Shown: one piece after another, positions 25,856 to 35,314 of the stretch | How the letters are laid out: each line of letters opens with the position of its first letter | Position numbering within the stretch: position 1 is the first letter of the stretch | From: Pseudochryseolinea flava | GTDB lineage: Bacteria; Bacteroidota; Bacteroidia; Cytophagales; Cyclobacteriaceae | DNA length: 64,000 nt | Assembly: GCF_003286915.1 (NCBI RefSeq) | Contig: NZ_QMFY01000001.1 | Location: forward strand, 806,001-870,000 | Reading direction: 5' to 3' | Translations under genes and position numbers: made by a program | Notes under the pieces: generated by a model | What the model was told of the DNA's origin: nothing | Databases searched by the model: none | Seen by the model: the letters and a program-made list of their open reading frames with translations, nothing else

Positions 25856-25863
25856 CAAAGATA
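25856..25863 (-). promoter_or_regulatory. -7 promoter element for tpiA-prmA
   Basis: On the minus strand this reads TATCTTTG, a perfect TAnnTTTG, 17 nt before the tpiA ATG. A possible ATTG lies near 25889-25892, somewhat further than the ideal -33 spacing. Confidence 0.5.
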
Positions 25864-25950
25864 TAAATCGGACGGTAAGAAGTAAGAGCAATTGATAAGT
25901 TAAGGCTACTTGGAAAGAAATCAACCGATTCCTTCCTACTGCTCGTGAGG

Positions 25951-26973
25951 TTATTTTTTTTGTTTCGGTTTATAGTGTGAGTCCTTAAAAAGTTTTTGCG
26001 CATCACCAACTTGCATCAATTGTTGAAGCGTCATCTCCGGATGAGAATCCATGTATGCTTTTACAATTTGCCATCCGATGAATAGACCAATTCGTCCAGG
26101 ACATTTCTCACCTACCTGCGTTGTGATAGGGCGTTCGCCTAAGTAATTCCGTTTATCTTCATTACTTGTCGAGAAAAGTATTTCATCTTGCACGAAGCGC
26201 GCCCAAATTAGATCTTGATTATTTTTTGAACCCGCCATCTCCTGAGGCGTGTACCAGATAAAAGTACTATCCGGAACACAAGGCAACATATGTTTCGCGA
26301 AAGCAAACGCTTTGCCGTAAGAAATCATTTCCGCTAAAACAGTTTTGTCCTTTACATCTGTTGCGTTGAATCTTGTGTCGATTCCATACACCAGCATAAG
26401 TGACGCTACGATGTCCTCGGGGTCATATTTCGCGAGCTGATAATCGTATACACGCGGACGATATTTCCCCTCCTTACCAAGGAAGAAATCCAGGCTCACG
26501 ATAATCACAGAATCAGAAACAATCATATCAGTATCGAGCAAGCCAGATATCATTGTCTTTACTTTTGGCGGATTGAAGTCCGGGTAGTAATGTTTGAAAT
26601 TCGAAAAAGCCTGATTGAACTGTGCCTTCAATGTCGACAAATCACCATGAATGCGTTTCGTTTCAATCAATAGACTGTCGAAAGCGTTGCTGCTAAAACG
26701 TTTGTAAAGTGTGTTGATAAAAACGGAATCACCTGGGTACTCCCCACGTCGAAGCATGAAGTCACGAATCAACGGCTGTCGCGTTAAAAAACTAACGAGT
26801 TGTTCTTTTGATTGGATGGCAGCGATGGTGTCTTCAAACTGTTCGAACTCTATCGTTAAAGGAGTTACCGACGGCTGTGGAGCACATTCATTTTCATCTT
26901 TTGAATTGCATCCGATATGGAGGGCGGCGATGGAAATAAAAGCGGCGAAACTGGCTAATGATCTGAAGTGCAT
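25951..26973 (-). CDS. gldB: Gliding motility lipoprotein GldB
   Basis: A 340-residue lipoprotein with a signal peptide ending 'ALHIGC' (Cys22). It contains the GldB hallmarks: 'FINTLYKRF', 'HYYPDFNPPKVKTMISGL' then 'DSVIIVSLDFFLGKEGKYRP', and the later 'DLIWARFVQDEILFSTSNEDKRNYLGERP' with 'GRIGLFIGWQIVKAYMDSHPEMTLQQLM'. The last block resembles HExxH-less peptidase folds of the DUF2268/Gld type. GldB is required for gliding and is linked to the type IX secretion apparatus in Flavobacterium johnsoniae. No gldC is adjacent here. The DUF6702 gene is 24 nt upstream on the same strand. Confidence 0.88.
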   Translation of the reverse strand: MHFRSLASFAAFISIAALHIGCNSKDENECAPQPSVTPLTIEFEQFEDTIAAIQSKEQLVSFLTRQPLIRDFMLRRGEYPGDSVFINTLYKRFSSNAFDSLLIETKRIHGDLSTLKAQFNQAFSNFKHYYPDFNPPKVKTMISGLLDTDMIVSDSVIIVSLDFFLGKEGKYRPRVYDYQLAKYDPEDIVASLMLVYGIDTRFNATDVKDKTVLAEMISYGKAFAFAKHMLPCVPDSTFIWYTPQEMAGSKNNQDLIWARFVQDEILFSTSNEDKRNYLGERPITTQVGEKCPGRIGLFIGWQIVKAYMDSHPEMTLQQLMQVGDAQKLFKDSHYKPKQKK

Positions 26974-26997
26974 TACGTAGAAGTACTCTGTTTAGAA

Positions 26998-27486
26998 TTA
27001 TTTAACGTCAAAGGTAAGCTTATCCGTCAAATGATCCTTCGTCAACCGCATACTCTTTACATCATCGTATAGCGTTACGTGCACTAAATTGGATTGGTCG
27101 TCAAACATTTCGGTTAATAATGAATTGGTCGTCTGAATGGTCTTCCATTTTTTAACCTTTTCAATTTCTATGTAAAATATGAAAGCATCTCCATCGCGCT
27201 CATGACCAAGAAAGTGGATCACTTGAGCCTTTCCATCCAAGCTAACTTTCAAGTTTTCGTTGTAATAAGCTGTCATGAGTTGATTGACAGTTTCCTTCGG
27301 AGCAGCCAGAATATCAAAGGTCTGATTGCCGGTTCGCTTTCGTAATGTTTCCTCTAAATCGTCGGCAAAAATCCGCGACATGATTTCGAGTGACTTATTC
27401 TTTTCATTGAATTCGATTTCGGTTACCGACACATGAAGCGGGTGTACAAAGAGAAAGCTTAAAAGACAGGCGATCACGGTTTTCAT
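26998..27486 (-). CDS. DUF6702 family exported protein
   Basis: A 162-residue protein with a signal peptide ('VIACLLSFLFVHPLHVS'). The mature part begins 'HPLHVSVTEIEFNEKNKSLEIMSRIFADDLEETL', the hallmark of DUF6702, a Bacteroidota family of unknown function. It is divergent from the HupE/UreJ-like gene (211 nt) and 24 nt upstream of gldB. From memory, DUF6702, HupE/UreJ and M1 peptidase genes often cluster in this phylum, which is seen here too. Confidence 0.8.
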   Translation of the reverse strand: MKTVIACLLSFLFVHPLHVSVTEIEFNEKNKSLEIMSRIFADDLEETLRKRTGNQTFDILAAPKETVNQLMTAYYNENLKVSLDGKAQVIHFLGHERDGDAFIFYIEIEKVKKWKTIQTTNSLLTEMFDDQSNLVHVTLYDDVKSMRLTKDHLTDKLTFDVK

Positions 27487-27697
27487 AGTCTACTATTTCG
27501 GTCAGCTTTATTTCAAAAGTTATTCCAAGATGCCCAAAACACTGTAAGGTATTTGAATTTTCAGAATCGGGCGCGAATTTTTAGTTGAAAGGTCAATTGA
27601 AGGGAAACTGTCTGCGCTTATTGTTTTACCGTTCGTTAAAAATTGGTCCGCGAAATCAAAATTATCCGCTATACTTGGGGTTCTTCAACAAAAAACA

Positions 27698-28282
27698 ATG
27701 TTTAGGACTTACTTTGAACTCGGACGCGAGCACATTCTCGATCTTGAGATGGGATATGATCACATCCTCTTTATCGTTTCGTTGTGCGCGCTCTATACTA
27801 TGCGTGATTGGAAAAGGGTGCTCATTCTTGTAACGGCATTTACGGTAGGCCACTCCATTACGCTGGCATTGTCGGCACTTGAAGTAATTAAAGTCAATAC
27901 GAACTGGATCGAGTTTTTAGTCCCAGTAACCATTTTTATTACGGCAGTGTCTAACCTTTTTAAGGACGAAGAGAATTTAGGCGACCGGAAAATTCAGATG
28001 AATTATCTGTACGCGCTCTTTTTTGGGTTGATCCATGGCATGGCTTTCTCTAATCAGTTCCAAGCAATTTTGGGGAGGAACAGAAGTATTGTATCCCAGC
28101 TTTTTGCCTTTAATATTGGTATTGAAGTAGGCCAGATAATTATCGTTGTTATCTTTTTGACCGTGACGTTTATTTTAGTGGATTTACTAACCCTGAACAG
28201 ACGGGATTGGAAAATGGTAGTCTCCTCAGCTGTTGCCGGTATGGCTTTGATGCTCATTAAGGAACGATGGCTCTGGGACTAA
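27698..28282 (+). CDS. HupE/UreJ-like membrane protein
   Basis: A 194-residue integral membrane protein with about six hydrophobic spans. It carries the family blocks 'GYDHILFIVSLCALY' (Asp-His), 'LVTAFTVGHSITLALSAL' and 'FFGLIHGMAFSNQF'. These His/Asp residues sit in membrane helices, as in HupE/UreJ proteins, some of which transport Ni2+ or Co2+. Metal transport here is unproven. The M1 peptidase genes begin 32 nt downstream on the same strand. TATACTTG at 27670-27677 is a possible -7 element. Confidence 0.85.
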   Translation: MFRTYFELGREHILDLEMGYDHILFIVSLCALYTMRDWKRVLILVTAFTVGHSITLALSALEVIKVNTNWIEFLVPVTIFITAVSNLFKDEENLGDRKIQMNYLYALFFGLIHGMAFSNQFQAILGRNRSIVSQLFAFNIGIEVGQIIIVVIFLTVTFILVDLLTLNRRDWKMVVSSAVAGMALMLIKERWLWD

Positions 28283-28313
28283 AAGAAAATTGAATAACTC
28301 TTTAACCGACAAT

Positions 28314-30536
28314 ATGAAACGACTAGTAATAGTGGCCCTTTTGGCTATTACGCACACAGCTTTGGCGCAAGACGCACCGAAGTGGAAAGGTAAGTTTGAA
28401 CAACTCGACCAAAAGCTGCCGACACCAAACGAATATCGCAGCGGATCCGGAGCCCCCGGTCCGAAGTACTGGCAACAAAAAGCAGACTACGTAATCAACG
28501 TCGAGCTTAATGATGATAATCAAAGCATCACGGGTTCAGAAACAATCACCTATACCAACAACTCACCCGATGTACTGAAGTTTCTCTGGCTTCAGCTCGA
28601 TCAAAATAATCTTGCCAAAGGAAGTATGACAGAAGCAACTCGCACTTCTGCCGTGAGGGATTCTGCTGCCGTAAAAGTTGCCGCATCGACATTCAACTTG
28701 TACGATTTTGATGGTGGGTTCAAAATCAAATCTGTAAAAGCGACGGATGGCTCTGCGCTTCCATTTATCATCAATTATACAATGATGCGTATTGATCTTC
28801 CGCAGCCACTCAATCCTGGTCAAAAAGTTTCGTTTTCGGTTGCCTGGAATTATAATATCAACAATGGACTTCATCAGCGTGAGCGAACACAGTATGAATT
28901 TTTTCCAGACGACGGAAACTATGCCTATGTTATCGCACAGTGGTTTCCACGCATGTGTGTTTACGATGATTATGAAGGATGGCAGAACAAGCAGTTCCTT
29001 GGACAAGGTGAGTTCGCACTACCCTTCGGTGATTACAAAGTTAAAATTACGGTTCCGGCGGATCATATAGTCGGCGCAACAGGATCATTGCAAAATGCAT
29101 CACAAGTATTGACGAAGGAGCAACTTGATCGTTTTGAGAAAGCGAAGTCGTCGTTCGACAAACCTGTTATTATCGCGACACAAGATGAGGCTGTAGATCG
29201 TGAAAAAACAAAGGTGAAAGAGAAAAAGACTTGGGAGTTTCATGCCGATAATGTTAGAGACTTTGCGTTTGCAACTTCTCGCAAATACATCTGGGATGCA
29301 CAGGCCGTGAAAATCGGAAACAAGACGCCACTTGCGATGTCGTTCTATCCAAAAGAAGGTAATCCATTGTGGCAAATAGAATCTACCAAGGCTGTGAAGA
29401 ATGCCCTTGAAGTTTATTCGCGCATGACTATCGACTATCCTTATCCTGTTGCAATTTCTGTTCACGCAGCGCATCAAGGTATGGAGTATCCCATGATTTG
29501 CTTCAACTATGGTCGGCCTGCAAGAGATGGATCGTATACGCCACAAGTTCGTAAAGGAATGGTCGGTGTAATCGTGCACGAAGTGGGTCACAACTTCTTC
29601 CCGATGATTGTGAATAACGATGAGCGCCAAACAACGTGGATGGACGAAGGGATTAATACTTTCGTACAGCTTGTCACAGAAATTGAACGTTATCCGGATA
29701 TCGATTTTGATCGTGGAAAACCTGCAGCCCTTGTTCCATACTTAAAGGGCGATCAGAATATGATGCGTCCACTGATGACGAACTCTGAGCAGGTAATTCA
29801 GTTTGGAGCAGAGCAGTACGCGAAAGCCGCTGCTGGTCTTTTTATGCTTCGCGAAACGGTAATGGGTCGCGATTTATTCGACAGATCTTTTAAAGAGTAT
29901 GCGCGTCGCTGGGCATTTAAACACCCTAAGCCTGCTGACTTCTTCCGTACAATGGAAGATGCATCGGCTGTTGATCTTGATTGGTTCTGGAATGGTTGGT
30001 TCTATACAACCGATGTTAACGATCAATCTATCGATCAAGTAAAGTGGTATAAGATGCGCACCGAAGAAAAATCCATCGAAAAAGATGTCAAGGCTAAGGC
30101 TGGTGATCTTTCAGGAAAAGACGGTGACAAGAAGTTCGATAATTTCAACAATGGACCGGAACCTTTCAGCTTGGTGAATACTGATCCAAGAATGTATGGT
30201 GAGTTCCGTGGCACGATCGATGATAAAGCGATCATGGGGAAACTTCAAGGTAAAAACATTTATGAAATCACACTCTCGAATAAGGGAGGCCTCGTGATGC
30301 CTGTTGTTATACAATGGACATTTAAAGATGGATCTAAAGAGATCGAACGATTGCCAGCGGAAATCTGGAGAATCAATGAAACGAAAGTGACGAAAGTGTT
30401 TGTGAAGGAGAAGGAAGTTGAAAGTATTGTTCTTGATCCAAACGTTGAACTTGCCGACGTGAATGCATCCGATAATGTGTTCCCGAAAAAAGAAGGCTCT
30501 TCGAAGTTTGGTGACTTCAAAAACAAATCGAAATAA
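28314..30536 (+). CDS. Secreted M1-family metallopeptidase, tandem copy 1
   Basis: I start at the ATG at 28314 (MKRLVIVALLAITHTALAQ, a signal peptide), giving 740 residues; a TTG lies 8 codons upstream. The zinc site is complete: His422-Glu-x-x-His426 in 'VHEVGHNFFP' and Glu445 in 'WMDEGIN', exactly 18 residues on. 'HQGMEYPMICFN' takes the place of the GAMEN substrate motif of M1 aminopeptidases. The N-terminal beta-saddle domain starts 'WKGKFEQLDQKLPTPNEYRSG'. The exported peptidase likely acts in the periplasm or at the surface. It is the first of three adjacent paralogues and begins 32 nt after the HupE-like gene, so the four may be one transcript. Confidence 0.92.
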   Translation: MKRLVIVALLAITHTALAQDAPKWKGKFEQLDQKLPTPNEYRSGSGAPGPKYWQQKADYVINVELNDDNQSITGSETITYTNNSPDVLKFLWLQLDQNNLAKGSMTEATRTSAVRDSAAVKVAASTFNLYDFDGGFKIKSVKATDGSALPFIINYTMMRIDLPQPLNPGQKVSFSVAWNYNINNGLHQRERTQYEFFPDDGNYAYVIAQWFPRMCVYDDYEGWQNKQFLGQGEFALPFGDYKVKITVPADHIVGATGSLQNASQVLTKEQLDRFEKAKSSFDKPVIIATQDEAVDREKTKVKEKKTWEFHADNVRDFAFATSRKYIWDAQAVKIGNKTPLAMSFYPKEGNPLWQIESTKAVKNALEVYSRMTIDYPYPVAISVHAAHQGMEYPMICFNYGRPARDGSYTPQVRKGMVGVIVHEVGHNFFPMIVNNDERQTTWMDEGINTFVQLVTEIERYPDIDFDRGKPAALVPYLKGDQNMMRPLMTNSEQVIQFGAEQYAKAAAGLFMLRETVMGRDLFDRSFKEYARRWAFKHPKPADFFRTMEDASAVDLDWFWNGWFYTTDVNDQSIDQVKWYKMRTEEKSIEKDVKAKAGDLSGKDGDKKFDNFNNGPEPFSLVNTDPRMYGEFRGTIDDKAIMGKLQGKNIYEITLSNKGGLVMPVVIQWTFKDGSKEIERLPAEIWRINETKVTKVFVKEKEVESIVLDPNVELADVNASDNVFPKKEGSSKFGDFKNKSK

Positions 30537-30568
30537 TTGACCCCAAAGAATAACTCATGATAAACCCG

Positions 30569-32797
30569 ATGAAAGTATTTGCATTTCTCTCCATGATGTT
30601 CCTAGCAGTGGGTGCTTTTGCACAGAATCCTGCTTGGAAAGGTAAGTTCGAGCAACTTGACCAAGTCCTCCCAACACCAAATAGTTATCGCTCTGGCTCC
30701 GGCGCGCCAGGCGCAAGTTATTGGCAGCAACGTGCCGACTATGTTATCAATGTAGAAGTTGATGACAACACGCAGTTGCTCACGGGTTCGGAAACCATTA
30801 CGTATCACAACAACTCACCAGAGACGATGACTTATCTCTGGATGCAACTTGATCAAAATCTTCTCGCGGAGAACAATCTTAGCGCACAAAGTAAAACCGG
30901 TGCTATTCGTGATTCTGTTCCTGCCGCATTCTTCCAAATGATGACAGGTGTAAATGTTTCCAACTATAAAGGCGGATACAACATCAAGTCCGTAAAAGAC
31001 GCTACAGGAAAAGCACTACCTTTTACCATTAACTACACGATGATGCGTGTTGAACTTCCTGCACCATTAAAGACAGGTGAGAAGTTTGTTTTCTCTGTTG
31101 ATTGGAGTTACACAGAATACAATCGCCAGGAATTTCACCAACGCGGTGGATATGAATTCTTCACAGAAGACGGAAACTACCTGTATACATTCGCGCAATG
31201 GTTCCCACGCATGTGCGTGTTCGATGACTACGAAGGCTGGCAGAATAAACAGTTCCTTGGTCAAAGCGAGTTTGCATTGGTATTTGGTAACTATCGCGTT
31301 CGCATTACTGTGCCATCCGATCATATCGTTGGCGCGACAGGCTCAATTCAAAATCCGAAAGAGGTCCTTTCGAAGGAACAACTTGAGCGATATGAACGCG
31401 CTAAAAAAACTTTTGATAAACCTGTCGTGATCGTTACACAGGACGAAGCAACGGCTAAGGAGAAAACAAAATCGACGAAAAAGAGCACATGGGAGTTTTA
31501 TGCGGAAAATGTTCGCGACTTCGCCTTCGCTAGTTCTCGTAAATTTATTTGGGATGCACAAGCGGTGAAGGTTGGAGACAAAACGCCTCTTGCCATGTCA
31601 CTCTATCCTAAAGAAGGTAATCCACTATGGGAAAAAGAGTCGACGAAAGCGATAAAGAATGCACTTGAACTTTATAGCGAGCGCACTTTGGTCTACCCTT
31701 ATCCAGTTGCATATTCAGTTCACGCAGCAAATCAAGGAATGGAATATCCGATGATCTGCTTCAACTATGGTCGCCCCGGAAAAGATGGCAAATACTCACA
31801 ACAAACTTTAATTGGTCTTGTGGGTGTTGTTGTTCATGAGGTCGGTCATAACTTTTTCCCGATGATTGTGAACTCTGATGAGCGCCAATGGACTTGGATG
31901 GATGAAGGCTTGAATACATTCCTCGAAAAGGAAACTTTCCGTGTTCGTTACCCTGAATTGTTTGACACTCATGGCACACCAAAAGGGATCATTCCTTTTA
32001 TGAAGGGTGATAAAACACAAATGCGTCCAATCATGGCGCAAGGTGATAACATGCGTGGACAGGAATTCGGTGCAAACGGATATACAAAACCATCTGCTGC
32101 ACTTACCGTGCTCCGCGAAACCGTTATGGGCCCTGAACTCTTCGATAAAGCTTTCAAAGAATACGCACAACGCTGGGCCTTCAAACACCCTAAACCAGCA
32201 GACTTTTTTAGAACCATGGAAGATGCATCAGGTGTTGACCTCGATTGGTTTTGGAGAGGATGGTTCTATGGAACAGAAAATGTTGATGTCGCTGTTGATG
32301 AAGTGAAGTGGTTCAAACTAAAAACTGAAAAGACAGATCTCGAGAAGAAAAATGTACAAGTGAAAAAAGGTGACCTTGGCGCAAACAAATCAAATAATGG
32401 AACAGACTTTACAAATGGTCCTGAAGAATTCACTTTGTTGAACACACCAGAGCAAATGTATGGCGAGTTCCGCGGTAAAGTCGACGACAATGCCATCAGA
32501 CAAAAATTGGAAGGCAAGAATCTTTATCAAATTAAATTCAAGAACGTTGGTGGATTAATCAGTCCACTTGTAATTGAATGGACATTCAAAGACGGCTCGA
32601 AAGAGATTGAAAGAATCCCTGCTGAGATATGGAGAATTAACGAGAATGAAGTGACGAAGACTTTTGTAAAGGAGAAAGAAGTTGTGAACATCGCACTTGA
32701 TCCTAACTTCGAACTGGCAGATGTGGACATGAAGAACAACGTGTTCCCGAAAAAAGCGGCTGAGTCAAAGTTCGACCAGTTCAAGAAGAGTAATTAA
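30569..32797 (+). CDS. Secreted M1-family metallopeptidase, tandem copy 2
   Basis: 742 residues from the ATG at 30569 (MKVFAFLSMMFLAVGAFAQ signal peptide); another in-frame ATG lies at 30557. The active site is intact: HEVGH at about residues 423-427 and the Glu in 'WTWMDEGLNTF'. 'QGMEYPMICFNYGRPGKDG' matches copy 1 almost residue for residue, as does the N-terminus 'WKGKFEQLDQVLPTPNSYRSG'. The gap to copy 1 is 32 nt, or 20 nt to the upstream ATG. The Rho-independent terminator at 32842 closes the unit of copies 1 and 2. Confidence 0.92.
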   Translation: MKVFAFLSMMFLAVGAFAQNPAWKGKFEQLDQVLPTPNSYRSGSGAPGASYWQQRADYVINVEVDDNTQLLTGSETITYHNNSPETMTYLWMQLDQNLLAENNLSAQSKTGAIRDSVPAAFFQMMTGVNVSNYKGGYNIKSVKDATGKALPFTINYTMMRVELPAPLKTGEKFVFSVDWSYTEYNRQEFHQRGGYEFFTEDGNYLYTFAQWFPRMCVFDDYEGWQNKQFLGQSEFALVFGNYRVRITVPSDHIVGATGSIQNPKEVLSKEQLERYERAKKTFDKPVVIVTQDEATAKEKTKSTKKSTWEFYAENVRDFAFASSRKFIWDAQAVKVGDKTPLAMSLYPKEGNPLWEKESTKAIKNALELYSERTLVYPYPVAYSVHAANQGMEYPMICFNYGRPGKDGKYSQQTLIGLVGVVVHEVGHNFFPMIVNSDERQWTWMDEGLNTFLEKETFRVRYPELFDTHGTPKGIIPFMKGDKTQMRPIMAQGDNMRGQEFGANGYTKPSAALTVLRETVMGPELFDKAFKEYAQRWAFKHPKPADFFRTMEDASGVDLDWFWRGWFYGTENVDVAVDEVKWFKLKTEKTDLEKKNVQVKKGDLGANKSNNGTDFTNGPEEFTLLNTPEQMYGEFRGKVDDNAIRQKLEGKNLYQIKFKNVGGLISPLVIEWTFKDGSKEIERIPAEIWRINENEVTKTFVKEKEVVNIALDPNFELADVDMKNNVFPKKAAESKFDQFKKSN

Positions 32798-32841
32798 ACG
32801 GTAACACTGCAGCGTAAGCAACTACCGGTAGTAAATATCTT

Positions 32842-32875
32842 AACGCCATCCGTCAATTTAGGATGGCGTTTTTTA
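32842..32875 (+). terminator. Rho-independent terminator after M1 copy 2
   Basis: AACGCCATCC (32842-32851) pairs with GGATGGCGTT (32861-32870) around a 9-nt loop, followed by a T tract. Just upstream, 32821-32832 is a perfect palindrome, ACTACCGGTAGT. Confidence 0.9.
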
Positions 32876-32911
32876 TTTTCGTTTGCCATATTCGTACAAA
32901 CCCATTCTGCT

Positions 32912-35101
32912 ATGAAGTTTTTAAAACCTCTCATCGTCTCTTTTCTGATGACGATCACCATCTTTGCACAAGCACAAAAACCGTGGCTAGGAAAATTTGA
33001 ACAACTTGATCAGTTGTTGCCTACCCCAAATGAATTTCGAAACGGATCAGGTGCACCAGGTTATAAATATTGGCAACAACGTGCCGATTATGTTATCGAC
33101 GTGGAATTGGACGAGCAGACAAATACGTTAAAAGGAAAAGAAACAATTACATATTTCAATAACTCACCCGAAGTACTGAGTTACGTGTGGCTCCAATTGG
33201 ATCAGAATGTAAATAAAAAAGGTAACGAAGATTTCGGAAGTCTGTTTGGAAACGTGCGCGATTCTATCCCAGGAAGACAAGTGATGTTCATACTTCGACC
33301 GTTGGAATTCGAAGCAGGTTACACGATTGAATCGGTTACGGATAAGAGTGGCAAAGCGCTTCAGGTACTTACAAATAATACGATGATGCGTGTTGACCTC
33401 ACAAGTCCAATAAAGCCTGGTGAGTCATTTACTTTCAATGTTGCATGGCATTATCCGATCACAGATCGCATTAAATTCCTCTTGTCGCGTGAAGGGTACG
33501 AGTCTTATCCAGATGATAACAATAACGCATATCTGATGGGTCATTGGTATCCGAGGTTGTGTTCGTTTGATGATTTTGAAGGCTGGCAAAATCAACAATT
33601 TCAAAGACTCGGGGAATTCGCTTTGGAGTTTGGAAATTTTACAGTGAACATGACGGTACCGTCAGATCACGTCATCGCATCGACAGGTGTTCTTCAAAAT
33701 CCAAAAGAAGTACTCACATCAACACAGCTCGAAAGATTTGAAAAGGCAAAGACTTCATTCGACAAACCATTATTCATAATAACTGTCGATGAAGCAAAAC
33801 AAAAAGAAAAAACAAAGGCTACTTCAAAAAGAACCTGGCGATTCAAAGCGGAGAATGTGAGAGATTTTTCTTGGGCATCGTCGCGCAAATTTATATGGGA
33901 CGTGCAGGCGGTTAAACTAAAGAGCAACACGGTGCTTGCGATGTCATTCTATCCGAAAGATGGATTGCCTGTTTGGCCGGAAGAATCTACAAAGGCTGTA
34001 AAGAATGCTTTGGAAATTTATTCGGAACACACGTTCGACTATCCTTATCCTATAGCGATCTCGGTTAATACGAGCAACATTGGTATGGAGTACCCGATGA
34101 TTAGTTTCAATGGCGGGCGTCCACAACGTGATGGATCGATGAGTGCTGCTGCTAAAAAAAGTATGATTGGGACTATTGTGCATGAAGTAGGCCACAATTA
34201 TTTCCCAATGATTGTTAGCTCCGACGAACGACAATGGTTTTGGATGGACGAAGGCTTAAATACTTTTCTGCAAGAGATGACCGAAGAACAGAGATATCAG
34301 TGGGATTCGTCGCCAAAGGATATCGTTCCTTACATGAAGGGAACCAATCAAAGGCCAGTGATGACAGCGGCCGATCATGTTGCACTAACCGAGATTGGAA
34401 ACAACGCCTACCAAAAGCCAGCGACTGCATTAATGGTATTGCGTGAAACGGTAATGGGTCCTGAACTTTTCGACAAGGCCTTTAAAGAATACTCAAATCG
34501 CTGGATGTACAAGCATCCAAAACCTGCCGACTTTTTCCGTACCATGGAAGATGTTTCGGGCGTGGACCTTGATTGGTTTTGGAGAGGATGGTTTTTTACA
34601 ACCGATCACGTGAACCTGGCCGTGGTCGATGTGAAATGGTTTAAACTAAACAACGAGAAGCGTAAAGGAAGTCAAGCGGCAAAATTGAATATGGATCAGA
34701 AACACGATTTCAGCGGTGGACCAATAGCCTTCACGTTGACGGATACACCCGAACAGATGTACGGTGAGTTCCGCGGACGTATCGATGAGCAAGCAATTCT
34801 GGCGAAGCTCGACGGTAAGAACTTGTACCAGGTCACATTCAAGAACATTGGTGGGCTTGTGATGCCGCTTGTGATCGAATGGACATACAAAGATGGGTCG
34901 AAAGAAATTGAACGGATTCCAGCGGAGATTTGGCGACATAATGAGGCTGAAGTCACGAAAGTTTTTGTGAAAGCGAAAGAGGTCGTTAACATTGTGTTGG
35001 ACCCGAATTTTGAGCTTGCCGATGCGGACATGTCTGACAATACATTCCCCAGAAAGGTAGCGGAGTCTAAATTCGACCAATTCAAGAAGGCCAAAGATTA
35101 G
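32912..35101 (+). CDS. Secreted M1-family metallopeptidase, tandem copy 3
   Basis: 729 residues with signal peptide MKFLKPLIVSFLMTITIFAQAQ. The zinc motif HEVGH falls at about 424-428 and the third ligand Glu in 'FWMDEGLNTF'. 'IGMEYPMISFNGGRP' replaces the Gln-Gly-Met-Glu of the other copies. It is shorter and more diverged than copies 1 and 2: for example 'YESYPDDNNNAYLMGHWYPRLCSFDD' against 'RMCVYDD' in copy 1. It is separated from copy 2 by a terminator, so it probably has its own promoter in the gap ending at 32911. No sorting domain is visible at the C-terminus. Confidence 0.92.
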   Translation: MKFLKPLIVSFLMTITIFAQAQKPWLGKFEQLDQLLPTPNEFRNGSGAPGYKYWQQRADYVIDVELDEQTNTLKGKETITYFNNSPEVLSYVWLQLDQNVNKKGNEDFGSLFGNVRDSIPGRQVMFILRPLEFEAGYTIESVTDKSGKALQVLTNNTMMRVDLTSPIKPGESFTFNVAWHYPITDRIKFLLSREGYESYPDDNNNAYLMGHWYPRLCSFDDFEGWQNQQFQRLGEFALEFGNFTVNMTVPSDHVIASTGVLQNPKEVLTSTQLERFEKAKTSFDKPLFIITVDEAKQKEKTKATSKRTWRFKAENVRDFSWASSRKFIWDVQAVKLKSNTVLAMSFYPKDGLPVWPEESTKAVKNALEIYSEHTFDYPYPIAISVNTSNIGMEYPMISFNGGRPQRDGSMSAAAKKSMIGTIVHEVGHNYFPMIVSSDERQWFWMDEGLNTFLQEMTEEQRYQWDSSPKDIVPYMKGTNQRPVMTAADHVALTEIGNNAYQKPATALMVLRETVMGPELFDKAFKEYSNRWMYKHPKPADFFRTMEDVSGVDLDWFWRGWFFTTDHVNLAVVDVKWFKLNNEKRKGSQAAKLNMDQKHDFSGGPIAFTLTDTPEQMYGEFRGRIDEQAILAKLDGKNLYQVTFKNIGGLVMPLVIEWTYKDGSKEIERIPAEIWRHNEAEVTKVFVKAKEVVNIVLDPNFELADADMSDNTFPRKVAESKFDQFKKAKD

Positions 35102-35250
35102 CCGGGAAGTAGCCCAAGTCCAAAAAAACTTACATTCCTGTAAAAAATCTAGAATCTTCGTTGGATTGGAAAAATCCTTTATTGCTTCATGATCAACACT
35201 TTACTATTTATTAACTATACTATATCTTTACATCACTGCGCGTCTGACCA

Positions 35251-35271
35251 GGGTTCAGAACCCAATTTTTT
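35251..35271 (+). terminator. Possible terminator or attenuator upstream of the M23 gene
   Basis: GGGTT and AACCC around CAG (35251-35263), with a further closing C-G pair possible, are followed by AATTTTTT. The hairpin is short. It could end read-through from M1 copy 3 or lie in the M23 leader, because TATCTTTA at 35223-35230 is a plausible -7 element just before it. Confidence 0.45.
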
Positions 35272-35314
35272 AAGACCGCTTAACTTTTTTGAAACCTTCT
35301 AAAAAACTCATGAC

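Noticed and set aside
32821-32832. Palindrome ACTACCGGTAGT as a regulatory operator
   Set aside because: It lies before a terminator and far from the next start codon; a single 12-bp palindrome with no second copy is weak evidence.
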